A DNA stretch of 64,000 nt. It comes from Streptomyces ruber. GTDB taxonomy: Bacteria > Actinomycetota > Actinomycetes > Streptomycetales > Streptomycetaceae. Below, in pieces: positions 1 through 10,030 of the stretch. Below the pieces are notes generated by a model. The model was not told where the DNA came from. It worked only from the letters and a program-made list of their open reading frames with translations, and did no database searches. The first letter of the stretch is position 1; each line of letters starts with the position of its first letter. A program made the position numbers and the translations under genes. Location: the NCBI RefSeq assembly GCF_014648075.1, contig NZ_BMQK01000003.1, positions 62,001-126,000 on the forward strand. Direction: 5' to 3'.

Positions 1-1136
1 GGGCCCAGCCGGGACACGGTCACCGCGCGGGCGGGCCCGGTGGTGCGCCGGGACAGCTCCCGCTCCAGCGCGGGCAGGAGCCACGGCGCCAGGTCGGCCA
101 GCGCGCCGCCCAGGACGACCGTCTCCGGGTCCAGCAGGTTGACGGCGCCGGTCAGCGCGATGCCGAGTGCGGAGCCGGCGCCGCGCAGGGCCCGCCGTAC
201 GTCCTTGTCGCCCCCGGCGGCGCGCTCGGCCAGCAGTCCCACGCGGTCCTCGCCGGGCTCCACCCCGGCCGCCCGCAGGACGGCCTCCTTGCCCGCGTAC
301 TGCTCCAGGCAGCCACGGCCCCCGCAGGCGCACGCCGGTCCCTCCGGACGCACCGGTACGTGCCCCAGCTCGCCCGCGAACCCGCGCGTACCGCGCAGCA
401 GCCGGCCGTCGACGACCAGGGCGGCGCCGATGCCGATCTCGGCCGAGACGTGCAGGAAGTCGCGCGGGACGCCCTCGCCGAGCCAGAGTTCGGCGAGCCC
501 GCCGAAGTTGGCCTCGTTGTCCACCGTCAACGGCAGGTCGTCCGGCAGCAGCGCGCCGAGGTCCGTGCCGTGCCAGTCGAGGTTGGGCGCGCGGACCACC
601 GTACGGGCGTCCCGCGCCACCAGACCGGGCACGGCCACCGCGAGCCCGGCCGGCCACAGCCCCTCCCGTTCCGTCTCGGTGACCACCTGGCGCACCAGCG
701 CGGTCAGTTCACCGATCACCGGCCCGGGGCGGCGGCCGCGGTTCGCGGCGTGCCGCACGGCACGCGCGCGTACCTGCCCGCGCAGGTCGACCGCGCACAC
801 CTCGAGATGGTCGACGCCGACCACGGCGCCGATCCCGGCGGGGCCGCGGTCGCTGAGGGCGAGCGCCGAACCCGGCCTGCCCACCCGCCCGGCGCGGCCC
901 GGCCGTTCCGGCCCCAGCTCGTCGAGCAGCCCCGCGCGGATCAGCTCGTCCACCAGGGTCGAGACCGCCGCCCGGGTCAGGCCGATGCGGGAGGCGACGG
1001 CGGCGCGGGACAGCGGCCCCTCGGCGTGGACGGTGTGCAGGACCCGGGAGAGGTTGCGGCGCCGCATGCCCTGCTGGGTGTCGGGCAGCCCGCGGCCGGG
1101 GCCCGCGGGGAGGGCCTCGTGCGGCGGTGCGGTCAT
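1..1136 (-). CDS. xylR: ROK-family xylose repressor, 3' end cut by window
   Basis: This is a ROK-family transcriptional repressor (NagC/XylR type) read from an ATG at 1136 and still open at the left edge, so about 378 residues are seen and the C-terminus is missing. An N-terminal winged helix-turn-helix (about residues 22-70, RNLSRVLHTV through TLVDELIRAG) is followed by a sugar-kinase-like ROK domain. The ROK zinc motif CACGGRGCLE is at about residues 268-278. It lies downstream of xylulokinase on the same strand with about 140 bp between them, and next to xylA, so the inferred role is xylose-responsive repression of the xyl genes. Effector and targets are inferred from context, not shown by sequence. 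Confidence 0.85.
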   Translation of the reverse strand, partial: MTAPPHEALPAGPGRGLPDTQQGMRRRNLSRVLHTVHAEGPLSRAAVASRIGLTRAAVSTLVDELIRAGLLDELGPERPGRAGRVGRPGSALALSDRGPAGIGAVVGVDHLEVCAVDLRGQVRARAVRHAANRGRRPGPVIGELTALVRQVVTETEREGLWPAGLAVAVPGLVARDARTVVRAPNLDWHGTDLGALLPDDLPLTVDNEANFGGLAELWLGEGVPRDFLHVSAEIGIGAALVVDGRLLRGTRGFAGELGHVPVRPEGPACACGGRGCLEQYAGKEAVLRAAGVEPGEDRVGLLAERAAGGDKDVRRALRGAGSALGIALTGAVNLLDPETVVLGGALADLAPWLLPALERELSRRTTGPARAVTVSRLG

Positions 1137-1276
1137 GCCTCCGCTCACCTCTTGGTCAGTCACTCCGTCAGTCCTCGTCCGGCCGGTCCCCGCGCGGGCG
1201 CCGGGCACGCCGCACGTGTACGGCGCCCGCGGGGCTGTTCTCGTCAGGGCGCGCGTCCACGCCCGCGCGCCGCCCG

Positions 1277-2722
1277 TCAGCTGCTGCCGGGCTCCCGCTC
1301 CAGGAGGGGCGCCGCGTCGGAGAGTACCCCGGAGATCCTGGTCATCGTCGCCTCGTCCCGTTCCACGGCCGTGAGGACCGGCCCGCGCGCGGTGTTCCAG
1401 CGACGGGCGACCGCCGCCGGGTCCTCCCCGGTCAGCAGACCGGCGGCCTGGGCGGCGGCACCGAGCGCGACCAGCTCCTTCGCCTCCGGCACCTGCACCG
1501 GACGCCCCGACAGCCGCAGCACCGTCCGCTGCCAGGCCGTGCCCCGCGCGCCCCCGCCGATGAGGAGCAGCGGCGCGGAACGGTCCGCGTCCTCGTCGAG
1601 CACCAGGTCCAGGGCGCCCAGCAGCGCGTGCACCGCGCCGTCGTAGGCGGCCTGGAGGAGCTGCCCGGCCGTCGTGTCGTGCCGCAGCCCGTGCAGCAGG
1701 CCGGAGGCGTGCGGCAGGGCGGGGGTGCGCTCGCCGTCGAGGTAGGGGAGCAGGGTCACGTCCGTGCCCGGCTCGACGGCCTCGCGGTCCAGGTTCAGCA
1801 GCGCGGCCAGCCGGTCCACGGCGAGTGTGCAGTTCAGGGTGCAGGCCAGCGGCAGCCAGTCACCGCGCGCGTCCGCGAAACCCGCCACGGTGCCGGTCGG
1901 GTCGGCGGGGCGGCGCGTCGACACCGCGTACACCGTCCCGGAGGTGCCGAGGCTGAGCACCGGGGTGCCGGGGAGCAGTCCCAGGCCGAGCGCCGCCGCC
2001 GCGTTGTCGCCCGTCCCGGGCGCCACCAGCGTGCCCTTGGCGAACGGCAGCTCACCGGTGTCGCGCACGGTCCCGGCCACCTCGCCCGGCCGGACGACCC
2101 GCGGCAGCAGGGCGGGGTCCAGCCCGACGTGCCCGAGGATCTCCTCGTCGTACGCCTCCGTCCCCGAGGCCCACCAGCCCGTCCCCGAGACGTCACCGCG
2201 GTCCGTCGTGCCCTGCCCGGTCAGACGCTCGGTGAGGTAGTCGTGCGGGAGGCGTACGGCGGCGGTGGCGCGGACGGACTCGGGCTCGTTCTCGGCGAGC
2301 CAGGCCCACTTCGTGACCGTGAAGGAGGTGGACGGCACGCTCCCGGTGCGCTCGGCCCACCACTTGGGCCCGCCCAGTTCCGCGACCAGCCGGCGGGTCT
2401 GCGGCGCCGACCGCACGTCGTTCCAGAGCAGCGCCGGGCGTACCGGGTCGCCCTGGGCGTCCAGCGTGACGAGCCCGTGCTGCTGGCCGCCGATCGACAC
2501 GGCCGCCGCCTCGCGCGCGGGGGCGCCGCACTGTTCCAGCGCCGCGCACAGCGCCTCCCACCACTGCCGCGGATCGCTCTCCCGGGCCGTGCCGGGGGAG
2601 ACGGTGTGCGGCGCCTGTCCGCTCGCCACCACCTGTCCGGTCGACGCGTCGACGACCAGGGCCTTGGTGGACTGGGTGGACGTGTCCACACCGACGACGA
2701 GCGGACCTTCGGCTGCTGACAT
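1277..2722 (-). CDS. xylB: Xylulokinase
   Basis: This FGGY-family kinase of 481 residues phosphorylates D-xylulose to xylulose 5-phosphate using ATP, in the cytoplasm. The N-terminal phosphate-binding motif DTSTQSTKALVVD is at about residues 14-26, a substrate-region GGQQHGLVTLD lies near residue 80, and the second-domain motif GTSGTVYA lies near residue 260. The C-terminal nucleotide-binding segment LIGGGARGTAWQR is near residue 390. Length is normal for the family. The ATG at 2722 follows a GAGGGAGAG-type ribosome site. It is divergent from xylA and followed by the ROK repressor, a standard streptomycete xyl arrangement. Confidence 0.95.
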   Translation of the reverse strand: MSAAEGPLVVGVDTSTQSTKALVVDASTGQVVASGQAPHTVSPGTARESDPRQWWEALCAALEQCGAPAREAAAVSIGGQQHGLVTLDAQGDPVRPALLWNDVRSAPQTRRLVAELGGPKWWAERTGSVPSTSFTVTKWAWLAENEPESVRATAAVRLPHDYLTERLTGQGTTDRGDVSGTGWWASGTEAYDEEILGHVGLDPALLPRVVRPGEVAGTVRDTGELPFAKGTLVAPGTGDNAAAALGLGLLPGTPVLSLGTSGTVYAVSTRRPADPTGTVAGFADARGDWLPLACTLNCTLAVDRLAALLNLDREAVEPGTDVTLLPYLDGERTPALPHASGLLHGLRHDTTAGQLLQAAYDGAVHALLGALDLVLDEDADRSAPLLLIGGGARGTAWQRTVLRLSGRPVQVPEAKELVALGAAAQAAGLLTGEDPAAVARRWNTARGPVLTAVERDEATMTRISGVLSDAAPLLEREPGSS

Positions 2723-2793
2723 CGGGCTCTCTCCCTCTTCCGCGGCTCGCGCACCTCAGGACATCCGGTCTCTTCCCAGAGATGCGTTCGCAT

Positions 2794-4014
<1,221 letters not shown>

Positions 4015-4170
4015 GGCGTCGTGCCCTGACGGCTGGGTGAGCCGGGAGCGGGGCCGGGGCGGCTTCGGGTCACGCCCGGTGCAGCGGAAGCACTCGCTCC
4101 GCGCCATGGGTGTGCCACAACTCCCGTACGCGGGGTGTGGTGCGGCCGGCCGGGGGCGGCCCTGGTGGGT

Positions 4171-4440
4171 ATGACCATGCCGCCCCCGCCGCCCCGGCCA
4201 CCGCAGGACGCTTCCGGCGGCCCTTCCGGGGGCCGCCGGAAGCCGCTGCTCGTCCTGCTCGCCGTGCTCATGGGCCTGGCCGTCGCCGCCGCCGTGTTCC
4301 TGGCGGTCACCGGAGGGAACGGCTCACCGGACGAGAGGGCGCCCGTCGGGAGCGGTCCGGGCACGGGGCGTACCTCCCCGACGTCGCCGCCCGACGTCGC
4401 CGCCCGGCGTCCCGACGGGCGTCCCGACGGGCGTCCCGAG
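4171..4440 (+). pseudogene. 5' part of a one-pass membrane protein gene
   Basis: From the ATG at 4171 (a second ATG lies at 4177) the frame encodes a proline-rich cytoplasmic stretch (MTMPPPPPRPP), a hydrophobic segment PLLVLLAVLMGLAVAAAVFL at about residues 26-45 and a Gly/Ser/Pro-rich outside segment. This is the usual start of a streptomycete one-pass membrane-anchored protein. Near 4400-4440 the frame enters a short GACGGGCGTCCC repeat and then runs antisense through the SNF2-type helicase fragment to 4872, giving Arg-rich residues of no family. The true 3' part therefore seems lost in the same event that truncated the helicase. The boundary is approximate and the protein's role is unknown. 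Confidence 0.55.
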
Positions 4441-5389
4441 CCGCTCCGCGCGGTGGCCAGACGCGGGCGGCGCGGCGCAGCGAGAGCAGGGCGTCCAGAC
4501 GCGCGCGCGGGCCGAAACCCTCGGCTCCCGCCCACACCGCCGGGGCGTCCGCGACCAGCCCGGGATCGTCCAGGCTGTGCACCTGCGGTACGGCACGGAA
4601 GGTCAGCCGCGCCTCGTCCGGCCCGGCCGACGCGAGCCCGGGCACCTCGACGCGCAGCGAGAGGCGTACGCCCGCGTCATGCCCGGCGGCGGCATCGGCG
4701 GCCCAGGCGCGCAGTCCGGGTACGTGCCGCGGCTCCGGGACCGCGAAGACCGGACCGCCCGCAGCGAGCGCCGCCGCGGGTGAGCGGGGGAGCGCGTCGG
4801 CGACCGCGTCGAGAAAGCCGCGCAGCAGCCGCTCCGGGTCCGGCAGCCGGAGGGGGCCGCCGTCGGTCGTGAGCACGGGGGCGGTCCTGGGCACGGCCGT
4901 GGTCACGGGCACGGTGGCGTTCACGGGCACGGCGTGTGCTTCGGGCGGCATGGCCGCGGTCAGTTCGCGGATCCGGTCCACGTCCTCCGCGCGCAACGGC
5001 CCCGCGCGCCATGCGTCGTGATCGGCCGCGGACGGACCTGGCAGCAGCAGTCCCCGCGCGGCGAACCGCAGTGCCAGCAGAGCCGCCGTCGCCCAGAAGA
5101 CGGTGGCCCGGTGCGCGTGCGCGACGGCACGCGCGCGTGTGAGGACCGGCAGGGCGGAGCGCACGGGCAGCAGGGCGGTGGGTATGGTCACCGCCTCGAC
5201 GCCCCCGTCGCCGGGCACGACGACGGTGAGCTCACCGACCGGGCCGGAGGCGGGCACGGGAGGCCGTACGCCGTCAGGGCGCCAGAAGGCCACACGACCG
5301 GTACGTGCCGGATCACCGGGCACGAAGACGGCACAGCAGCGGGCCAGTTCGGCGAGTCGGGCAGGTGGTGCCGCGAGCTGGTTCTGCAC
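4440..5389 (-). pseudogene. SNF2-type helicase, N-terminal fragment only
   Basis: From 5389 the frame reads MQNQLAAPPARLAELARCCAV and continues through a region typical of the N-terminal, SNF2-associated domain of actinobacterial Swi2/Snf2 helicases, including GRVAFWRPDG, the HDAWRAGPL segment and AMPPEAHAVP. Recognisable sequence ends at about RRAARVWPP (near 4450). The frame then reads Arg/Asp repeats and stops at 4307. The family is normally around 950 residues with two RecA-like ATPase lobes at the C-terminus; no Walker A, DEAH or helicase C-terminal motif exists here. About two thirds of the gene is gone, so no helicase activity is expected. Family recognition is from memory. Confidence 0.65.
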
Positions 5390-5659
5390 AGCGATGGCAC
5401 ACTACTCAAGTTTCACTACTGACTCCGAGCGGTTGACGGTACAGCATCCCGCCTTCCTCCCACAGTGCTCCCGTGGTGCCATGAGGAGGTGCCGTGAGGC
5501 GGTGCCGTGAGGCGGCGCCGTGAGGTGGCGCCATGGGCCATGTCAGGGCACATCTCAGGGTCGTATCAGGGACACCTCGGGGTCACGGCTCGGAACTGCG
5601 CACGGCGCGGGCCCGTTCCCGGGACAGACAGCGGTAGTGGCCGCGAAGGAGGCGACGAG

Positions 5660-5842
5660 ATGTCGAAGAACGCGAAGATCGCCGCAGGGGGTGTGGCGGC
5701 CGGGCTTCTCCTGATGATCTGGCTGCCCTGGTGGGCAGCCCTGTTGATAGTCCTCGGAGTGCCGGCGGCGGCGTACCTCACGCTGGACCCTGCTCAGCGG
5801 CGCAGGCTGCGCCGCGTGTCGCGCAAGGAGCTCGGCCGCTGA
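5660..5842 (+). CDS. Small membrane protein, hypothetical
   Basis: A 60-residue protein starting MSKNAKIAAGG. Two adjacent hydrophobic stretches (about residues 8-22 and 26-44, GLLLMIWLPWWAALLIVLGVPAAAYLTL) make a likely hairpin or double-pass membrane anchor, followed by a basic tail DPAQRRRLRRVSRKELGR that would lie in the cytoplasm. The ribosome site AAGGAGG (5646-5652) is eight bases before the ATG. It looks like a conserved small streptomycete membrane protein, but I cannot name a function. Confidence 0.75.
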   Translation: MSKNAKIAAGGVAAGLLLMIWLPWWAALLIVLGVPAAAYLTLDPAQRRRLRRVSRKELGR

Positions 5843-6130
5843 GCAGGTGGCCGCCGGCCCGTCGCCCAGCCGGGCCGTACCGCCGTTGCCGTCGGTCCTG
5901 ACCGCCAGGGACCAGCCATGGCCGTCGGCACGGAGGAGCCGGGCGTCGCCCGGGGCGAAGGCGAAGGAGGAGCGGACACGCCCCGGGGGCGGCGGCGCGT
6001 CCGCATGCGCGCGTGCCTCCGCGAGCGCACGACGGATACGGCCGCGGGTGCCGTCGCCCGTGCCCGTGTCCTTCGCGGACATACGTACGGGTCGGGGGCC
6101 ACGGGCCGCGCGTACGGACCGGGAACGCAT
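5843..6130 (-). CDS. Possible small hypothetical protein
   Basis: On the minus strand an open frame from 6130 (or the internal ATG at 6082, MSAKDTGTGDG) contains plausible coding sequence such as GRIRRALAEARAHADAPPPP and SFAFAPGDARLLRADGHGWSLAVRTDG. It runs on to 5555, but that tail is exactly antisense to the well-supported small gene at 5660-5842 and looks non-coding. The real gene, if any, probably ended near 5843 and may carry a frameshift. It would follow the gene at 6152-6448 by 21 bp. No ribosome site is clear, so this is a weak call. Confidence 0.3.
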
Positions 6131-6151
6131 CGGCTCGGCGCGGCCCGCCGT

Positions 6152-6448
6152 TCAGGCGGCGGGCAGGCCGAGGAGGTCGCGCGCCACCGTCCGCGGCGTC
6201 TCGTCCCGTTCCCGCGCGAGCGCGATGACGGCCCGGCACGCCAGCTCGCTCACCCCGAAGGAGAGTGCCTCGGGCGACACCCATGTCGTGGTCTCGTCGA
6301 TCTGGTCCTGGTCGTCCTCGGCGCACGCCGAGATGTACGCCGCGGCCGCCTCGAAGAGGTTGGGCCTCTTCTGCCGGCTGCCCGTGTTCGCGTCCGCGCG
6401 CAAGGAGTTGAGGAATCTGCTGGTGGACTTGTGGAGCCTGCCGAACAT
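6152..6448 (-). CDS. Hypothetical 98-residue protein
   Basis: This frame starts MFGRLHKSTSRFLNSLRAD and has a strong ribosome site GGGGAGGG seven bases before the ATG at 6448. It is soluble, mostly helical in character, with an acidic centre (CAEDDQDQIDETTTW) and no recognised domain. It ends DLLGLPAA. It may be co-transcribed with the weak frame just downstream. No function can be assigned. Confidence 0.65.
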   Translation of the reverse strand: MFGRLHKSTSRFLNSLRADANTGSRQKRPNLFEAAAAYISACAEDDQDQIDETTTWVSPEALSFGVSELACRAVIALARERDETPRTVARDLLGLPAA

Positions 6449-6615
6449 GTGGCTGCCCTCCCCGTGTGTCGCCCCGCACGATCACTCATGCCTTCCCTCC
6501 TCAAACGTAGGGTCGGGAGCCCCGCAGCAGAAGAGGAGGCACACGGTGGGCGGCCCGGACGGCTGCGGCCCGGACGGCTGCGGCCCGGACGGCGGTCGGG
6601 AGCCGGGCGACCGGT

Positions 6616-7215
6616 TCAGCGGCCGCGCACGGCCAGCGCGAGGAAACGGTCGTCCTCGTCGGCGTACGACGTCATGCGCCAGCCGGAACGGGCCAGCAGC
6701 GGACCGAGGTTGTCCTCGGCCCGCAGGTCGTCCGGTGTGAGACGCCGCCCCTGGCGTGCCGCGAGCGCGGCTCTGCCGATGGGGTGGAAGAGAGCCAGCG
6801 TGCCGCCGGGACGGACGACCCGTGCGAGTTCGCGCAGACCCGCGACGGGGTCCGGGAGATGGGCGACGAGCCCGGCGGCGAACACCGCGTCGAGCGACTC
6901 GGCCCGCAGGGGCAGGGCCGCCACGTCGGTGAGCAGCAGCCGCCCGGCGCCGTCGCGTCCCGTTCGTACCGCGGCCTCCAGCATGGCCGGAGTCAGGTCC
7001 GCTCCCAGGACCGTCCCCGAGGGACCCACGGCGGCGCGCAGCGGCGTGAGGGCCCGTCCGGTGCCGCAACCGGCGTCGAGCACCCGGTCTCCCGCGCGCA
7101 GCCCCAGCTCGGCGACCGCGGCCGCGTAGGCGGGCCCGTCGTCGGGGAACTTCGCGTCCCAGCCGGCCGCACGGGCCGTGAAGAACGCCTGGACGTGGGT
7201 GCGGTCGCCGCTCAT
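6616..7215 (-). CDS. Class I SAM-dependent methyltransferase
   Basis: A 199-residue protein from the ATG at 7215 (MSGDRTHVQAFFTARAAGWDAKF; an upstream start at 7239 is possible). The S-adenosylmethionine-binding motif I is VLDAGCGTGRALTPL at about residues 46-60, motif II (GADLTPAMLEAA) follows near residue 75, and the post-II segment LVAHLPDPVAGLRELARVVRPGGTLALF matches Methyltransf_11 proteins. The substrate cannot be read from sequence. It is not obviously linked to its neighbours and is transcribed away from the cvnD-like gene. Confidence 0.85.
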   Translation of the reverse strand: MSGDRTHVQAFFTARAAGWDAKFPDDGPAYAAAVAELGLRAGDRVLDAGCGTGRALTPLRAAVGPSGTVLGADLTPAMLEAAVRTGRDGAGRLLLTDVAALPLRAESLDAVFAAGLVAHLPDPVAGLRELARVVRPGGTLALFHPIGRAALAARQGRRLTPDDLRAEDNLGPLLARSGWRMTSYADEDDRFLALAVRGR

Positions 7216-7537
7216 CCCCACATCATTCCCCACCGGCACCCGGTGCCGCCGCGCGAGGCGATCGAGATCCGAGGGCGTGCCCGGGGGCCGGGGGCGGGTC
7301 CGGGGGCGTGTCCGAGGGGCCGGGGCGGGTCCGGGGGCGTGTCCGAGGGTGTTCCGCTCACATCGCTCCGGCTGGTACTCGGCTTCCGCTCCTCACCCGG
7401 CGACGAACGCGCGCAGTCGGTCAGGCCGATCGAAATCCGGCCGAACCCCACGGAGGCGCCCGGTTGTTGCCATGATGCTGTCTTCGCAAGTGTGTACCGA
7501 CATCGACATCTGCCGGCACTCCCGAGAGAAGTGATCG

Positions 7538-8143
7538 ATGGTCTCCGAGCACTACGACGCCACCGGCGCGGACACGACCGTCCTGGCGTTGAAGATCCTG
7601 ATCGCCGGTGGTTTCGGCGTGGGCAAGACCACCCTGGTGGGAGCACTCAGCGAGATCCGGCCGCTGCGCACCGAGGAAGTGCTGAGCGAGGCGGGCCGGT
7701 CCGTGGACGACACCACGGGCGTGGAACGGAAGAAGGCCACGACCGTGGCCATGGACTTCGGGCGCATCACCATCAGGCCCGACCTCTCGCTCTACCTGTT
7801 CGGCACCCCTGGCCAGGACCGTTTCTGGTTTCTCTGGGACGAGTTGGCGCACGGCGCACTCGGTGCGGTCGTCCTCGCGGACACCCGGAGGCTCGGGGAC
7901 TGCTTCCCCGCGGTGGACTACTTCGAGCACCGGAACATCCCGTTCGTGGTCGCCTGCAACTGTTTCACCGGCGCCCGCACCTACGAGCCGCGCGAGGTGT
8001 CGCGCGCCCTCGATCTCGACCCGGGCACTCCCGTGCTCCTCTGCGACGCGCGCGACCGCGAGTCGGGGAAGGAGGTGCTGATACGGCTCGTCGAGTACGC
8101 CGGGCGGATGCACACCGCCCGCCTGCTGGACTCGGTGAGCTGA
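7538..8143 (+). CDS. CvnD-like conservon GTPase
   Basis: A 201-residue Ras/MglA-like P-loop GTPase of the streptomycete conservon D family. The P-loop GGFGVGKTTLVGA is at about residues 24-36, followed by the switch region VDDTTGVERKKATTVAMDFGRI, the G3-like LFGTPGQDRFWFLWDEL near residue 88, and a G4-like ACNCF near residue 145. Conservons pair a sensor kinase (A), a roadblock protein (B), a DUF742 regulator (C) and this GTPase (D) at the membrane. Here D is followed by a B-type gene 214 bp downstream, but no A or C gene is present. Start ATG 7538 follows AGAGAAG. Confidence 0.88.
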   Translation: MVSEHYDATGADTTVLALKILIAGGFGVGKTTLVGALSEIRPLRTEEVLSEAGRSVDDTTGVERKKATTVAMDFGRITIRPDLSLYLFGTPGQDRFWFLWDELAHGALGAVVLADTRRLGDCFPAVDYFEHRNIPFVVACNCFTGARTYEPREVSRALDLDPGTPVLLCDARDRESGKEVLIRLVEYAGRMHTARLLDSVS

Positions 8144-8357
8144 CTTCCCTCTTCGCTCCCGCGAAGCAATGGTGGCCAGAAGTCCCGAGGGCTGCGAGGA
8201 CCTCGTCCCGTCGGGAGCTTCCGGCGCTCGCCGCATCCGCTCGTCGGTCATCTTCCGTGTCATGGCTCCAACCCGCTTGCCCGCGCCGTTGAGGTGGGGA
8301 AGGCTGATTCGTCGGATCCTCCGCCCAGGGAGGAGCGACCTCAGGGGGGCACCGACG

Positions 8358-8771
8358 ATGCCGCGGCGCACGGGACTCGGCTGGCTGCTGGACGACCTGA
8401 TAGAGCGTGTCCCACACGTGCGGCACGCCCTGGTGCTGTCCGGCGACGGACTGGTGACGGAAGCGAGTACCGGCCTGCGGCGCGAGGACGCCGAACACCT
8501 CGCCGCCGTGGCGTCCGGGCTGCACAGCCTCGCCAAGGGTTCCGGCCGGCACTTCGGCGCGGGAGAGGTGCGGCAGACGGTGATCGAGTTCGACGACGCG
8601 ATGCTCTTCGTCACCGCGGCCGGCGAGGGCAGCTGTTTATGCGTGCTGAGTGCCGTCCAGGCCGACGTCGGAGAGATCGGTTACGAGATGACCCGGTTGG
8701 TGAACCAGGTCGGTGAACATCTCGGCGTGGCCGCCCGTCCATCCGAGCGATCTTCCACACCGGAGTTCTGA
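8358..8771 (+). CDS. Roadblock/LC7 protein, CvnB-like
   Basis: A 137-residue roadblock/LC7 domain protein starting MPRRTGLGWLLDDLIERVPHV, with LVLSGDGLVTEAS near residue 25 and a hydrophobic core through the C-terminus (GEIGYEMTRLVNQVGEHL). Roadblock proteins of this class dimerise and act as partners or activators of Ras-like GTPases, so the CvnD-like protein just upstream is the obvious candidate. The ATG at 8358 follows an AGGGGGG stretch. An open frame extends upstream to 8169 but shows no family sequence. The usual conservon order is B before D; here it is reversed. Confidence 0.88.
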   Translation: MPRRTGLGWLLDDLIERVPHVRHALVLSGDGLVTEASTGLRREDAEHLAAVASGLHSLAKGSGRHFGAGEVRQTVIEFDDAMLFVTAAGEGSCLCVLSAVQADVGEIGYEMTRLVNQVGEHLGVAARPSERSSTPEF

Positions 8772-8899
8772 CCTGCACATTCCGTGCTGACACGAAAGTT
8801 GTCCACAGGCTCGCCCGCGATGTCGGGCGAACTGGCTACGGTTTTTCCCACGCAGGCGCCGAGCGGCGCCGGCACGTCGTCGCACGGGGGAGAACCGTC

Positions 8900-10030
8900 A
8901 TGTCCGGCACCCTTTCGGGGAAACGCCCAAGCCGCACCGCCACCACCCACGGGGCACCGCTCTCACCGAGTCGTGCCGCACGGGAACTGGGGCTGAAGCG
9001 CCGGGAGTTCGACCTGGCCGTCCACCTCGGACGCATCTGGACGACCGAGGACGGAGGCGGCGGCCCCCGCGTCACCCGGGCGGAGATCGACCGGGTCCGC
9101 GCCGGGGAGGGCTTCCCCGGGGAGCTGAAGGAGTGCCTCAAGATCGTGGGCACTGCGGAGGGAGCCGCCCTGATGGGAGTGGCGGGCGCCCGGTTCACGC
9201 GCCTCGCGCGACTGGGCCGGGTGATTCCCGTTGACTTCTACCTCAACCGTTACCGGGCGGTGGTCTGGCTCTACCGGGCGGAGGACCTGCGCCGGTTCGC
9301 CGCGGACGAGGCGAACGCGCCTCTGCTGGACGGCCGGACACCGGACGACCTGCGCGAACGACTGGAGGCAGGAGTGGACCTCCGCCCCCGTGCCTGGCGT
9401 GGGCGCCATCTCGGGCACCTGCTGGACCGGGCCCACGACCCCTGGGCGCGGGCCGCGGCGATGGCGTCCTTCCTCGATCCTGTCCAGATCGCGGAGCTCG
9501 TTCCGGACCCGTACGAACGGGCCCACCTCAACCGCCTGCGCCCCGCCCGGCCCGTCCACGGGGCTCCGGACTCGCCGATCGTCCAGATCACCGCCCGTGT
9601 CACCACGGCGGACGACCCGGACGAGATCGCCCGGCTGCGCGCCGGCGTGCGGCAGACTCTCGCCGAGGCAAGGGAGCACCGGCCGGCGCCACGGCCGACG
9701 ACCGCCCCGGAAGCCGAACCACGGCCGGTCCCGCGTCCCTCGCCCCCGGACTCACCGCCCCTGGACTCACCGCCCCTGGACTCACCGCCCCGCGAGGCAC
9801 CGGCACCGGGAAAACGACGAGGTCTGCTGGGGCGATGGCGCCGCAGGCGCCTTGACGGACCGCCACCCGACAGGCGCTCTACATCACCCGAGTCATCCTG
9901 CTCACCCCAGCCGCCCTGCTCACCCCAGCCGCCCAGCTCACCCCAGCCGCCCAGCCCACCTCAGTCGCCGAGCCTGCGGAACAGCCCCTCCTGCACCACG
10001 GAGACCAACAGCCGGCCCGCGCGGTCGTAG
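8900..10030 (+). CDS. DUF6397-type protein with proline-repeat tail
   Basis: A 376-residue protein beginning MSGTLSGKRPSRTATTHGAP, with GGGGGAG as ribosome site. The N-terminal part (about residues 20-240) has a small DNA-binding-like helical segment (RAARELGLKRREFDLAVHLGRI) and the conserved streptomycete pattern TRLARLGRVIPVDFYLNRYRAVVWLY, which I recall as DUF6397. From about residue 250 the protein is disordered, with tandem repeats of DSPPL units and SPQPP units encoded by 15-bp DNA repeats. The last 70 bp overlap the 3' end of the opposing thioesterase gene. Function is unknown; a regulatory role is only a guess. Confidence 0.75.
   Translation: MSGTLSGKRPSRTATTHGAPLSPSRAARELGLKRREFDLAVHLGRIWTTEDGGGGPRVTRAEIDRVRAGEGFPGELKECLKIVGTAEGAALMGVAGARFTRLARLGRVIPVDFYLNRYRAVVWLYRAEDLRRFAADEANAPLLDGRTPDDLRERLEAGVDLRPRAWRGRHLGHLLDRAHDPWARAAAMASFLDPVQIAELVPDPYERAHLNRLRPARPVHGAPDSPIVQITARVTTADDPDEIARLRAGVRQTLAEAREHRPAPRPTTAPEAEPRPVPRPSPPDSPPLDSPPLDSPPREAPAPGKRRGLLGRWRRRRLDGPPPDRRSTSPESSCSPQPPCSPQPPSSPQPPSPPQSPSLRNSPSCTTETNSRPARS
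9751..9795 (+). repeat. 15-bp tandem repeat, three copies, in coding sequence
   Basis: The unit GACTCACCGCCCCTG is repeated three times (the third copy ends CGC) and encodes DSPPL repeats in the tail of the DUF6397-type protein. Because the unit is a multiple of three, copy-number change would keep the frame. Confidence 0.8.
9899..9962 (+). repeat. 15-bp tandem repeat, about four copies, in coding sequence
   Basis: The unit TGCTCACCCCAGCCG is repeated about four times with small changes (CTGC or CAGC at the join) and encodes SPQPP repeats. It ends exactly at the stop codon of the opposing thioesterase gene (9961), so the array grew up to the edge of that gene. Confidence 0.8.
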
